This document shows positions 29,347 through 38,594 of a stretch of 62,633 nucleotides of DNA, piece by piece. Source of the stretch: Neosynechococcus sphagnicola sy1 (lineage in GTDB: Bacteria > Cyanobacteriota > Cyanobacteriia > Neosynechococcales > Neosynechococcaceae); assembly GCF_000775285.1 (NCBI RefSeq), contig NZ_JJML01000003.1, forward strand, positions 1 to 62,633, read 5' to 3'. Position 1 is the first letter of the stretch. Every line of letters starts with the position of its first letter. The notes under the pieces were generated by a model, which searched no databases, had not been told where the DNA came from, and was given only the letters and a program-made list of their open reading frames with translations. The position numbers and the translations under genes were made by a program.

Positions 29347-30804
29347 ATGAGCCACACACAACACGAACCGTTGCACGAGAACTTGTTAATCAATGGGGAA
29401 TTTCAAGCTGCCACCACGGGGGAGCGCACCGAACTGATTGATCCCGTCACCGGACAACTCTGGACGACCGTGGCGGCGGCAGGGGTGGAGGATATTGATC
29501 GAGCGGTGCAGGCTGCCGATCAAGCACGGGCAACCTGGCGGCGGGTCAATAGTCGCGATCGCACCCGGCTGTTACTGAAGTTAGCCGATCTAGTTCGAGA
29601 TCAAATCGATGTCTTGGCACAGCTAGAAAGCCGTAATGTCGGCAAACCCATCCGCGAGGCCCGAGAAGAGGTGGAACTCGCCGCCGATTGCTTTGAATAT
29701 TATGCCGGAGCGATTAACAAAGTCGGGGGGCAAACCATTCCCGTCGCCGCCGCTGGCACCAGTCTCACCTGGCGAGAACCCATCGGCGTTTGTGGTCTGA
29801 TTGCTCCCTGGAACTTCCCAATCGCGATCGCTGCCTGGAAAGTTGCCCCAGCCCTCGCCATGGGAAATACCGTGGTTCTTAAGCCTGCCTCGCAAACGCC
29901 CCTGACCGCCCTGCGTTTGGGTGAGTTAGCCTTAGTCGCAGGAATTCCACCGGGAGTGATGAATGTGGTGCCCGGTAAAGGGCAGGTAGCGGGGGAGGCA
30001 CTGGTAAACCATCCCCTGGTGCGGAAAGTTTCCTTTACCGGATCAACCGCCGTGGGCAGTCAAGTCATGCGACTGGCCGCCGAGGATATCAAGCGGGTGA
30101 GTTTAGAGTTGGGGGGCAAATCTGCCAACTTGGTGTTTGCCGATGCGGACTTGGACAAAGCCGTACCCAAAGCCCTCTGGAGTGTGTTTAGCAATGCAGG
30201 GCAGGATTGTTGTGCGCGATCGCGACTGTTGATTGAACGTTCGATCTATCCAGACTTTCTCGGGCGGCTGACCGAACAGTGTCAAGCCTTGAAATTGGGA
30301 CTTCCCTCAGATCCGCAGACGGAAATTGGCTCTCTGATCTCCCAGCATCATCGGGATCTGGTGCGCCAATACATTGAACTGGGTCAGCAGGAGGGAGCCA
30401 CCCTAGTCTGTGGGGGTGAGATTCCAACCACCCCATCCTTGGCTCAGGGAGCCTATCTATATCCGGCGATTTTTGCGGATGTCCGCCCCCAAATGCGTAT
30501 TGCCCAGGAAGAAATTTTTGGCCCTGTGATTTGTTTAATTCCCTTCGATACGGAAGCCGAAGCCATCCAGATTGCCAACCATAGCCTCTACGGACTCTCG
30601 GGTTCCATCTGGACTCAAGACATTAGTCGTGCTTTGCGAGTGGCACGGGCCATAGAGACTGGTGTCCTGTCCATCAATACGGGGCATAGCGTCCATCTAG
30701 AAGCCCCCTTTGGCGGGGTCAAACGCAGCGGTCTAGGCCGGGAGTTGGGGCTGGCGGTGCTGGATCAGTACACGGAAATCAAGAGTATTTTTATTGCCGA
30801 ATAA
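29347..30804 (+). CDS. NAD(P)-dependent aldehyde dehydrogenase
   Basis: This 485-residue enzyme oxidises an aldehyde to an acid. The NAD-binding region PWNFPIAIAAWKVAPALAMG, the Glu motif LELGGKSANLVF and the catalytic Cys288 in NAGQDCCARSRL are present, as is EIFGPVI. It is closest in pattern to betaine- or aminobutyraldehyde dehydrogenases. The start is ATG 29347. The upstream permease gene suggests that the pair handles amine-derived compounds. Exact substrate is unknown. Confidence 0.9.
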   Translation: MSHTQHEPLHENLLINGEFQAATTGERTELIDPVTGQLWTTVAAAGVEDIDRAVQAADQARATWRRVNSRDRTRLLLKLADLVRDQIDVLAQLESRNVGKPIREAREEVELAADCFEYYAGAINKVGGQTIPVAAAGTSLTWREPIGVCGLIAPWNFPIAIAAWKVAPALAMGNTVVLKPASQTPLTALRLGELALVAGIPPGVMNVVPGKGQVAGEALVNHPLVRKVSFTGSTAVGSQVMRLAAEDIKRVSLELGGKSANLVFADADLDKAVPKALWSVFSNAGQDCCARSRLLIERSIYPDFLGRLTEQCQALKLGLPSDPQTEIGSLISQHHRDLVRQYIELGQQEGATLVCGGEIPTTPSLAQGAYLYPAIFADVRPQMRIAQEEIFGPVICLIPFDTEAEAIQIANHSLYGLSGSIWTQDISRALRVARAIETGVLSINTGHSVHLEAPFGGVKRSGLGRELGLAVLDQYTEIKSIFIAE

Positions 30805-30913
30805 TCTGCTGATCACAACCCAGGGAGCAGAGGTGCCATCGCCCCGTTTTTTTATCCCCCAGAAGTCTCTACAGTAGAAACTGGAGATCTGAATCTAGGG
30901 AGACCTACCCCCA

Positions 30914-31634
30914 TTGCCTTCCCTTGGTGTCAATATTGACCACATTGCAACCCTTCGACAGGCCCGGCGCACCGTAGAACCAGACCCCATCGCTGCCGCA
31001 GTTTTAGCAGAACTGGGGGGAGCAGATGGCATTACCGTGCATTTGCGAGAAGATCGGCGACACATTCAGGATCGGGATGTGCGACTCTTGCGCCAGACAG
31101 TGCGAACCCATCTGAACCTGGAAATGGCTGCCACAGAGGAAATGGTGGCGATCGCCTTAACCATTCAGCCTGACTACATTACCCTGGTTCCCGAACGCCG
31201 GGAAGAAGTCACCACCGAACGGGGGGTTGGATGTGGCTGGGAACGAACCCCGACTGGGTGAGATTGTGACGCAGCTTCAGGGGGCAACCATCCCCGTCAG
31301 CTTATTTATTGATGCTGACCCCGAACAGATTCGAGCAGCGGCTCGGATCGGAGCCAAATTCATTGAGCTGCACACCGGGTGCTATGCCGAGGCTGCCAGT
31401 GAGGCGGAACAGCAGCAAGAATTAACGGTGCTGGCTCAAGGCTGTGCCCAGGCGATCGCCGCTGGATTGCGGGTGAATGCGGGGCATGGACTCACCTACT
31501 GGAACGTTTATCCGGTTGCCTGTCTCCCTGGCATGGAAGAATTGAATATTGGGCATACCATTGTCAGCCGCGCTGCCCTTGTGGGGATGGAGCGAGCCGT
31601 CCGTGAGATGAAATCTGCAATTCAGGGAAGATAA
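30914..31634 (+). CDS. pdxJ: Pyridoxine 5'-phosphate synthase, one-base frameshift
   Basis: Repaired, this is 239 residues, the usual PdxJ length. It condenses 1-deoxyxylulose 5-phosphate with 3-amino-2-oxopropyl phosphate to form vitamin B6. Motifs include [46 protein letters not shown] and [13 protein letters not shown]. The start is TTG 30914. One extra G in the run 31221-31226 breaks the frame after VTTE; without it RGLDVAGN follows. The ycf54 gene starts 2 bases after the stop. Confidence 0.93.
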
Positions 31635-31636
31635 TC

Positions 31637-31966
31637 ATGCAAACGTACTACTATGTCCTTGCCAGTCAACGCTTCTTACTGGAGGAAGAACCGCTGGCTG
31701 AAGTTCTCAAAGAACGCCGTCGCAACTATCAGGAGCGAGAAAAAGCACTGGATTTCTGGCTGGTAAAACAACCCGCCTTTTTAGCGGCTCCTGAAATGGC
31801 ATCGGTGCAGGCTCAATGTCCCCAGCCCTGTGCCGCCGTGATTTCCACCGACCAACAATTCATCATCTGGTTAAAACTGCGACTTGAGTTTGTTCTCACC
31901 GGGGAATTTCCAGCTCCCTCCGCCACCATTGCCGATCCCTTGGCATCCTTAGAAGCCGTTGTCTGA
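31637..31966 (+). CDS. ycf54: Ycf54 (Mg-protoporphyrin IX monomethyl ester cyclase accessory)
   Basis: This 109-residue protein matches Ycf54 throughout: TYYYVLASQRFLLEEEP, RRRNYQEREKALDFWLVKQP, FIIWLKLRLEFVLTGEF. Ycf54 is needed for normal activity of the oxygen-dependent cyclase AcsF that makes protochlorophyllide. It sits 2 bases after pdxJ and is surely co-transcribed; the pdxJ-ycf54 order is common in cyanobacteria. The start is ATG 31637. Confidence 0.93.
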   Translation: MQTYYYVLASQRFLLEEEPLAEVLKERRRNYQEREKALDFWLVKQPAFLAAPEMASVQAQCPQPCAAVISTDQQFIIWLKLRLEFVLTGEFPAPSATIADPLASLEAVV

Positions 31967-32060
31967 TCTGAGCCAGCGGCCATTTCTGAACCCAGGGAGG
32001 CCATTGGCCAGGAGGCAGCCCTCCAACCTTGATGCTTGTTGTTTCGGGAAGAAACGATCT

Positions 32061-33094
32061 ATGTCACCGGAGCCATCTCAGCAGCCAGAGCCAGAACCAA
32101 CACCCAGAGTATCTGTCCTGTCAAAGGTTCAGCAACTCTGGCATCAAGCTCAACCCCGATTGAGAACCAAAACCATACAGCTTTTACGCACCGCGATTCA
32201 AGCCCTAGAAGCAGTGGCCGAAAAGTTAGAAGTGGAACCAGCGCCACCGGTTCTGCCTCCTGCTGCCTCCAAAATGATGCCATCGGAAATTGCTTCCGAG
32301 GTGGCTTTAGACCACCCCCCTTAGAGGGGATCTCGGAGCCATCAACCATCCCCTCTACTGCCTCGGATCTCCCGATTCTAACGAGTCTGTTTTCGCAATT
32401 GACCCAGCTGCGATGGTCAAAGACCGCTCTCCGAGCATCGCAGCTGCCGCAAACTCTAACCCCGAAACTGGCGCAACTCTGGTCGAGGTGGAGCCCGATT
32501 TTGGCAACCCTTCGTACCCGCTTACCTGAGTCGGTGAACACGAGGGTTTCCGATGCTGGATTGACCGGGGCGATCGCAGGCGTGCTGGTACTCTTGCTGT
32601 GGACCGGGATATCTCTCCTACCGGGGAAATCCTCCGAGATTGCGGTTGCTCCCCCCACCCCTAGGGCTCCCGCTATTCGTGTTCCTAACCCCAAGGGTTC
32701 CCCCACCGCAGCAGCTCCGCCAACGGCCAGTCCCCCAGCGGCTCCGGTGTTAGAGCGGACACCGGAGCAACCGTTGATTGCTGCGATTCAAGACCAGGTA
32801 GCAGCAATTACCGAGCAATATGCGGACGGTCTGATTCAATCCACCCAGGCTAATTTTCAGAGTAGTCGGCTGATTGTAACAGTCAGCAACACTTGGTACA
32901 CCCTGAACCCAGCTCAACAGGATCAAATGGCTAGGGAAGTCCTCCGTCGTGCCCGGTCACTGGACTTCCGCACCCTCCAGATCACCAATCCCCAGAACCA
33001 ACTGCTGGCAAGAAGCCCCGTGGTGGGGACTGAAATGGTAATTATGCAACGGCAACCCCCTGATGTTCCTGCCAGTGGAGCCGCTGATAGCTAG
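32061..33094 (+). CDS. Conserved hypothetical single-pass membrane protein, frameshift
   Basis: Repaired, this is 344 residues. It has a proline- and glutamate-rich N-terminus (MSPEPSQQPEPEPTPR), an amphipathic region, one membrane helix (GAIAGVLVLLLWTGISLLPG), a proline/alanine-rich linker and a C-terminal domain (AAITEQYADGLIQS, NTWYTLNPAQQDQMAREVLR, LQITNPQNQLLARSPVVGTE). That C-terminal domain looks like a family seen in cyanobacteria but has no function I know. A missing C in the run 32315-32320 breaks the frame. The start is ATG 32061. Confidence 0.72.
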
Positions 33095-33256
33095 GGATTC
33101 CTGACAATCCCCTTGAGAATTACCGAGGGCGAGGGACTGGACAATTCTGCTGTGGCCTGGTTAAATCCTGAGGATCTGACGGTCTCGATCAACGTCGAGG
33201 AACTAGCAGCGATCGCCGACAAATCTGAGCCAACAGGGTTCCTTACGAGGTATGGG

Positions 33257-34396
33257 ATGGATAACGTCATGGCAAATGTTCGGGTTGTTACATCGGGGGC
33301 TGCCCATAACCGCGATCAAGACACGAAACCCCCACGCCTGACTTCTTTGCAACAACGGCGTTCTCCCTTAGCTGACCCCCGCCAACAAATCGCCACCCTA
33401 GCGGCGCTGAATCTCGGCACCACCGCCACTCAGGGTAAGTTCTCCCAAGCCCTGGCCAATCATGGTTGGGCCTCCCTGACCCCTGCCCCCCTGGAAATCT
33501 TTCAGATCAATGTTGGCAAGCTCTGCAACATGACCTGTCGCCACTGCCATGTGGATGCTGGCCCTGATCGCAAGGAGGTCATGAGTTGGGAAACCATTCA
33601 GGCCTGTTTACGAGCATTGGATCAAACCGCCGCCCACACCGTTGATATTACCGGGGGGGCTCCGGAACTCAATCCCCATTTTCGTTTCTTAGTAGACCAA
33701 TGTGTCGATCGCGGCAAACAGGTGATCGATCGCTGCAATCTGACGGTGCTCTTGCTTCCGGGCCTGGAGGATTTACCGACGTGGTTGGCAGCCCGTGGAG
33801 TCGAGATTGTCTGTTCCCTGCCCCATCATCGCCCTCGCAGTACCGATGCCCAACGGGGGGATGGTACCTTTGCGAAATCCATCGAAGCCCTTCGTCGCCT
33901 CAACACCGTGGGCTATGGTCAGGGCAATTCCCGGCAGCGGCTGACCCTGGTGAGTAATCCGGTGGGGGCATTTTTGTCCGGGAATCAAGGAGCCATGGAA
34001 CGGGAGTGGCAGGTGAGTTTGCAACAGCACCACGGGGTCAGCTTCGATCGCCTGATCACCCTCAACAATATGCCGATCTCCCGCTATTTAGAATGGCTGG
34101 AGCAATCTGGCAATCTTCAGGCTTACATGGAACGGTTGGTGAATGCCTTTAATCCCGGTACGGTGGCAGGACTGATGTGTCGCCATACCCTCTCTGTTTC
34201 CTGGGATGGCCGACTCTTTGATTGTGATTTCAACCAAATGCTCGATCTGGAGATGCAGTTACCCCAGGAACCCCGTCCCCACATCCAGGACTTTGACCCG
34301 TCACTGCTGATGCAACGGCAGATCGTGACCCAACGCCATTGTTTTGGGTGTACCGCTGGTTCTGGCAGTTCCTGTGGGGGGGCGATCGCCTCCTAG
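33257..34396 (+). CDS. arsS: Radical SAM protein of the ArsS / Cys-rich family
   Basis: This is a 379-residue radical SAM enzyme if it starts at ATG 33257 (TTG 33113 is an unlikely longer form). The [4Fe-4S] cluster motif is CNMTCRHCHVDAGPD, with GGAPELNPHFR after it. The conserved LVSNPVGAFL, WDGRLFDCDFNQML and the C-terminal CFGCTAGSGSSCGGA match ArsS and its relatives. ArsS transfers the deoxyadenosyl group to dimethylarsenic in arsenosugar synthesis. The usual partner arsM is not adjacent, so the arsenic role is inferred from the family. Confidence 0.85.
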   Translation: MDNVMANVRVVTSGAAHNRDQDTKPPRLTSLQQRRSPLADPRQQIATLAALNLGTTATQGKFSQALANHGWASLTPAPLEIFQINVGKLCNMTCRHCHVDAGPDRKEVMSWETIQACLRALDQTAAHTVDITGGAPELNPHFRFLVDQCVDRGKQVIDRCNLTVLLLPGLEDLPTWLAARGVEIVCSLPHHRPRSTDAQRGDGTFAKSIEALRRLNTVGYGQGNSRQRLTLVSNPVGAFLSGNQGAMEREWQVSLQQHHGVSFDRLITLNNMPISRYLEWLEQSGNLQAYMERLVNAFNPGTVAGLMCRHTLSVSWDGRLFDCDFNQMLDLEMQLPQEPRPHIQDFDPSLLMQRQIVTQRHCFGCTAGSGSSCGGAIAS

Positions 34397-34453
34397 ACGT
34401 GAACCAGGAGACGAGATGTTTTAAAATGGGGCAGTTGTATTGTGTAACGAACG

Positions 34454-35749
34454 TTGATTGAGCGTTATACGTTGCCCGAGATGGGCGACCTCTGGACTGA
34501 TACTTACAAATTACAGACATGGCTGCAAGTCGAAATCGCAGTTTGTGAGGCTCAGGCAGAGCTAGGGACGATTCCGGCGGCAGCGGTTGCTGAGATCAAA
34601 GCCAAAGCAAAGTTTGATCCGCAGCGGATTCTGGAAATTGAAGCCGAGATTCACCATGATGTGATTGCCTTTCTCACCAACGTCAATGAGTACGTCGGGG
34701 ATGCAGGCCGCTACATTCATTTGGGTCTAACCAGCTCCGATGTCTTGGATACAGGGCTGGCATTGCAATTGGTTGCCAGCGTCGATGTGTTGCTGTCCCA
34801 GATCGAGGCCTTGACCCAGGCGATTCGCTATCAAGCCCAACAGCACCGTCACACGATCATGATTGGGCGTTCCCACGGCATTCATGCCGAGCCCATCACC
34901 TTTGGATTTAAGCTCGCTGGGTGGTTAGCAGAAGTGTTGCGTCACCGCGATCGCCTGGTACACCTACGAACCCAAGTTGCGGTCGGCAAAATTTCCGGGG
35001 CGGTGGGCACCTATGCCAATATTGATCCCAAGGTAGAGGCAATGACCTGCCAGTTGTTAGGGTTACAACCCGATACAGCATCTACCCAGGTGATTTCCCG
35101 CGATCGCCACGCTGAGTACTTACAAGCACTGGCCTTGCTCGCAGCTTCCATTGAGCGCTTTGCCGTTGAAATTCGCAACCTCCAACGCACCGATGTCCTA
35201 GAGGTGGAGGAGTTCTTCGCTAAGGGGCAGAAAGGCTCCTCGGCCATGCCCCACAAACGCAATCCCATTCGTTCTGAGCGGCTCACAGGTCTTGCACGGG
35301 TGATTCGGGGTCATGCGATCGCGGCTCTGGAAAATGTTGCCCTCTGGCATGAACGGGACATTTCCCATAGCTCGGTGGAGCGGATGATTTTACCCGATAG
35401 TTCTGTGTTAACCCACTTTATGTTGGTGGAAATGACGGACTTGGTGAAGCATCTGCTGGTCTATCCGCAAAATATGGCACGAAACCTCAACGTTTATGGA
35501 GGAGTGGTGTTCAGCCAGCGGGTGATGTTGACCTTGGTGGAAAAGGGCATCCGTCGGGAAGAGGCCTATAGCATTGTCCAGTCCTGTGCTCACACGGCCT
35601 GGAATCAGCCCGACGGTAACTTCCGTGATCTGATTTCTAAAGATGCGCGAGTTGCTGAGAAACTCTCCCCCGCAGAGGTCGCCGACTGTTTCGACCCCCA
35701 GCATCACCTCCGACACTTAGATGAGATCTATCAGCGATTAAATATCTAA
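34454..35749 (+). CDS. purB: Adenylosuccinate lyase
   Basis: This 431-residue enzyme of purine synthesis splits SAICAR and adenylosuccinate to release fumarate. It starts at TTG 34454, since MIERYTLPEMGDLWTD is the normal N-terminus and no ATG fits better. Motifs are GLTSSDVLDTGLALQL, IGRSHGIHAEP (catalytic His) and the signature GSSAMPHKRNPIRSE. A TTTTAAAAT box lies about 30 bases upstream and may be a -10 element. Confidence 0.95.
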   Translation: MIERYTLPEMGDLWTDTYKLQTWLQVEIAVCEAQAELGTIPAAAVAEIKAKAKFDPQRILEIEAEIHHDVIAFLTNVNEYVGDAGRYIHLGLTSSDVLDTGLALQLVASVDVLLSQIEALTQAIRYQAQQHRHTIMIGRSHGIHAEPITFGFKLAGWLAEVLRHRDRLVHLRTQVAVGKISGAVGTYANIDPKVEAMTCQLLGLQPDTASTQVISRDRHAEYLQALALLAASIERFAVEIRNLQRTDVLEVEEFFAKGQKGSSAMPHKRNPIRSERLTGLARVIRGHAIAALENVALWHERDISHSSVERMILPDSSVLTHFMLVEMTDLVKHLLVYPQNMARNLNVYGGVVFSQRVMLTLVEKGIRREEAYSIVQSCAHTAWNQPDGNFRDLISKDARVAEKLSPAEVADCFDPQHHLRHLDEIYQRLNI

Positions 35750-35858
35750 CGTTGCAAGAGTCTCCTTCAGATAAGGTAATGATTGGAGATTCACGATAGG
35801 ATCTGTTCTGGCTTGGGGGTCTGGCAACATCATCCCAGCGCAGTTGCACTGAGACAAA

Positions 35859-37241
35859 TTGGGAGGCAAAATTCTGGCTACTCGTGTGATTTTGGTGCGT
35901 CATGGTGAGAGTACTTACAACATTGAGCAACGGGTGCAAGGACACTGCGATCAATCGTGTCTCACCGATCACGGTCGCAAAGGGGCTCAGCAGGTTGGCC
36001 AGGCTTTGCAGGGGTTGGCGTTGGAGGTCATCTACTCCAGCCCCCTCCAACGGGCTCAGGAAACGGCAGACATTATTCGCAGCCAAATCCAGTCCTTGCC
36101 CCACCCTCCCGATCTGCACCTCACCGATCAACTGAAAGAAATTCATCTCCCCCTTTGGGAAGGAATGCTGTTTGAGGAGGTCAAATCCCAGTATCCAGAG
36201 GAGTACCGTTGTTGGCAGCAGCAACCCCACAACCTCTGTATGCAGATTCCTTCAGTCACAGGGGTTACCGACTTCTATCCGGTGCCAGCGGTCTATGACC
36301 AGGCTCGAAAGTTCTGGCTAGACGTTTTACCCCGCCATCCGGGAGTCACCCTGCTGATCGTGGCTCACAGCGGCATTAATCGGGCATTGATCAATACGGC
36401 AATGGGCTTGCCCCCCGATCGCTACCAGCGGATGAATCAATCTAACTGTGGGATCAGTGTGCTCAACTTTGCTGGGGGGCTGGGCGATCCCGTCCAACTG
36501 GAATCACTCAACTTGACCGCTCACCTGGGTGATCCCCTCCCCAAGGCTCGTCCATGGCAGGGGAAATTTCCCCTACGGTTATTGTTGGTACGTCATGGTG
36601 AAACCGAGTGGAATCGACAAACCCGGTTTCAAGGGCAGATTGATGTGCCCCTCAACGATAACGGACGAGTTCAGGCGCAGCAGGCGGCTGAGTTCTTGAA
36701 AGTCATTCCCCTTGAAGCTGCTTTCAGTAGCCCGATGCTCCGCCCCAAAGAAACCGCTGAGATTATTCTCCAGCACCATCCGGCTCTGTCCTTACAACTC
36801 CGGGATGGGTTGCGGGAAATCAGTCATGGACTCTGGGAAGGCCAGTTAGAGTCTGAAATTGAACAATCCTTTCCAGGGCAACTCCAGCAATGGCGAGATG
36901 CCCCTGAAACCGTGCAAATGCCAGAGGGTGAAAATCTGCAAGATGTCTGGGATCGGGCGATCGCCGCTTGGCAGGTTATGGTCAACGAATTGGCTGCCGC
37001 TGCCCAGGATGGCAGCCGGACAGCGCTGGTCGTTGCCCACGATGCCACGAACAAGGTGATTCTCTGTCACATCTTGGGAGTAGGGCCGGAATCCTTCTGG
37101 TCGTTTCGTCAGGGCAATGGAGCGGTGTCCGTGGTTGATTATCCCCAGGGCCCGCAAGGGGTGCCAGTGCTGCAAGCGATGAACATTACCACCCATTTAG
37201 CCGGGGGCATTCTCGATCGCACCGCTGCGGGAGCATTATAA
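35859..37241 (+). CDS. Tandem histidine-phosphatase (phosphoglycerate mutase-like) protein
   Basis: This protein of about 460 residues has two histidine phosphatase domains in a row. Domain 1 (about 10-215) has LVRHGESTYN, YSSPLQRAQETA and VAHSGINRALI. Domain 2 (about 230-455) has LVRHGETEWN, FSSPMLRPKETA and VAHDATNKVIL. Both keep the catalytic His of RHG and the second His, so both may be active. Single-domain cyanobacterial relatives include phosphoserine phosphatases; the true substrate here is unknown. The start is uncertain: TTG 35859 opens the frame with no good upstream ATG. Confidence 0.83.
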   Translation: MGGKILATRVILVRHGESTYNIEQRVQGHCDQSCLTDHGRKGAQQVGQALQGLALEVIYSSPLQRAQETADIIRSQIQSLPHPPDLHLTDQLKEIHLPLWEGMLFEEVKSQYPEEYRCWQQQPHNLCMQIPSVTGVTDFYPVPAVYDQARKFWLDVLPRHPGVTLLIVAHSGINRALINTAMGLPPDRYQRMNQSNCGISVLNFAGGLGDPVQLESLNLTAHLGDPLPKARPWQGKFPLRLLLVRHGETEWNRQTRFQGQIDVPLNDNGRVQAQQAAEFLKVIPLEAAFSSPMLRPKETAEIILQHHPALSLQLRDGLREISHGLWEGQLESEIEQSFPGQLQQWRDAPETVQMPEGENLQDVWDRAIAAWQVMVNELAAAAQDGSRTALVVAHDATNKVILCHILGVGPESFWSFRQGNGAVSVVDYPQGPQGVPVLQAMNITTHLAGGILDRTAAGAL

Positions 37242-37278
37242 ACAACGGTAAGATTGCCAGGGTGTGAGGGATGGCTGC

Positions 37279-37869
37279 CTAAGGACTCACAATCACCGGA
37301 GTGCCCTCGGTGACTAGTTCAAATAACACTTTGACATCTTGGTTGCGCATGCGAATACAGCCGTGGGAGACCGCCTGACCAATCAGGTGTTCATTGTATT
37401 TGGGGGTGCCGTGAAAACCAATTTGGTTGCGACCATTAGTCCAGAATCCGATCCAGCGCTCCCCCAAGGGATTCTCAGAACCCGGAGGCATCACTTCTCC
37501 TGTAAGAGGATTCTTCCAAGCCGGGTTGGTGTATTTATTGAACACTTTATAGGTACCCAGGGGTGTCTTCCAACCTGCCCGCCCTACGGCGATCGCAAAA
37601 CTGGTTTTGACGAGATCGCCCTGATAAACATAGACCCGACGCTGGCTCAACTTCACCTCTAGGTGGGTGACATTGACTGGTTTCGGGTTGGTGTTGAAGT
37701 CGGCAGGTTCTGGAGTTGGGGGCAGAACTGAGGTTACAGGAATGGGGGGAACGGCGACTGGGTTGACCCCATTGGGCGTGGCTGCTTCCAGGGAAGTTGG
37801 AACTCCAGCCAGGGCAACACTCACAGCGGCTATAATTCCAGATTTCCAGTGCAATTGTTTTTTCCCCAT
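37279..37869 (-). CDS. L,D-transpeptidase (YkuD) with signal peptide
   Basis: This 196-residue exported protein has a signal peptide (about residues 1-28, cleaved near SLEA-AT), a proline-rich spacer, and a YkuD domain with the catalytic Cys in VSHGCIRMRNQDV and upstream HGTPKYN. These enzymes form 3-3 cross-links in peptidoglycan or attach proteins to it. It is convergent with the tandem phosphatase, about 37 bases apart. The start is ATG 37869. Confidence 0.93.
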   Translation of the reverse strand: MGKKQLHWKSGIIAAVSVALAGVPTSLEAATPNGVNPVAVPPIPVTSVLPPTPEPADFNTNPKPVNVTHLEVKLSQRRVYVYQGDLVKTSFAIAVGRAGWKTPLGTYKVFNKYTNPAWKNPLTGEVMPPGSENPLGERWIGFWTNGRNQIGFHGTPKYNEHLIGQAVSHGCIRMRNQDVKVLFELVTEGTPVIVSP

Positions 37870-38427
37870 TCAGTAACCAGATATCATCAAATCTAAGATA
37901 GAAGAGATTCATCCCCATGCCAATCTCGCCAATAACCCCCTGAATGGGCCTTCGGGTAACCATAGCCTAACGAATCTGCAAAATTATCGCTGCAACATCG
38001 CTGGCGACTACACCTGTCCTTGCCTAAATCTATTTGGATGAGGTTGGCCATTAGCAACCAGTTAAGACGGGTAATCGGTTCAGTTTTATCCGCTGGTCTG
38101 CCAAGAATTGCCACTAACATTTTGGGGGTCACAGGGGATGAAAGGCCCTGTAGTTGTTTGTATTTGGCATTGACGGTAGCTACATCGGCTAAAACCCATC
38201 TTCTTCACAACTCCGGAGTCAGCTGGGTAGTCTCAGTTACGTAGTCCCATTCTTGGTCTCTAATTTTACACTGCTGTTCAAGACACTGATCAACCTAACC
38301 CCTGAGATTACAGGGACTGGAGAGAGAATGGCGATCGCCCTGGCTCTATGACTGCTCGTAATCTGGTTGAAATCCGTCAATCATAGAATTGTTCGGTCAA
38401 GATGAAGATGAACCCCCTTGGAGATTC
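37870..38427. other. Intergenic stretch, no gene recognised
   Basis: This 558-base gap holds the promoter region of the L,D-transpeptidase gene and the leader of the small lysine-rich frame. Open frames of 70-80 codons on both strands have no recognisable motif. One HIP1-like GCGATCGC lies near 38331. Confidence 0.4.
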
Positions 38428-38544
38428 ATGATGTCAAAAGAGAAAAAAGGCAACAGAGAAACCAAAAAGCCCAAAGCCCCCTCTGATGGAACTAAAAAGC
38501 CAAAGAAAGACCCTAAGAGACATGATAGTTCCAGCGGTGGCTAG
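38428..38544 (+). CDS. Putative small lysine-rich protein (38 aa)
   Basis: A short frame encodes MMSKEKKGNRETKKPKAPSD and continues with KKPKKDPKRHD to SSSGG. It is extremely basic, with no hydrophobic segment. Two ATG codons stand together (38428 and 38431) and GGAG lies about 6-9 bases before them. A strong hairpin follows 10 bases after the stop. Composition, ribosome site and terminator together suggest a real small gene, perhaps nucleic-acid binding or disordered. I recognise no family. Confidence 0.45.
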   Translation: MMSKEKKGNRETKKPKAPSDGTKKPKKDPKRHDSSSGG

Positions 38545-38553
38545 GGTACGGAC

Positions 38554-38581
38554 TTGTTGGGTGCGACTCAGCGCCCAACAA
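38554..38581. terminator. Strong hairpin between the small gene and lptC
   Basis: Arms TTGTTGGGTGC (38554-38564) and GCGCCCAACAA (38571-38581) pair over 11 bases with one G-U, around a 6-base loop. It lies between convergent genes, so it could end transcription from both sides. No clear U-run follows on either strand, so termination is inference. Confidence 0.5.
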
Positions 38582-38594
38582 ATCAACCTGGTAA

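Noticed and set aside
32059-32706. 215-codon minus-strand frame across the 32061 gene
   Set aside because: Opposite-strand shadow of a conserved protein; low-complexity sequence, no motif.
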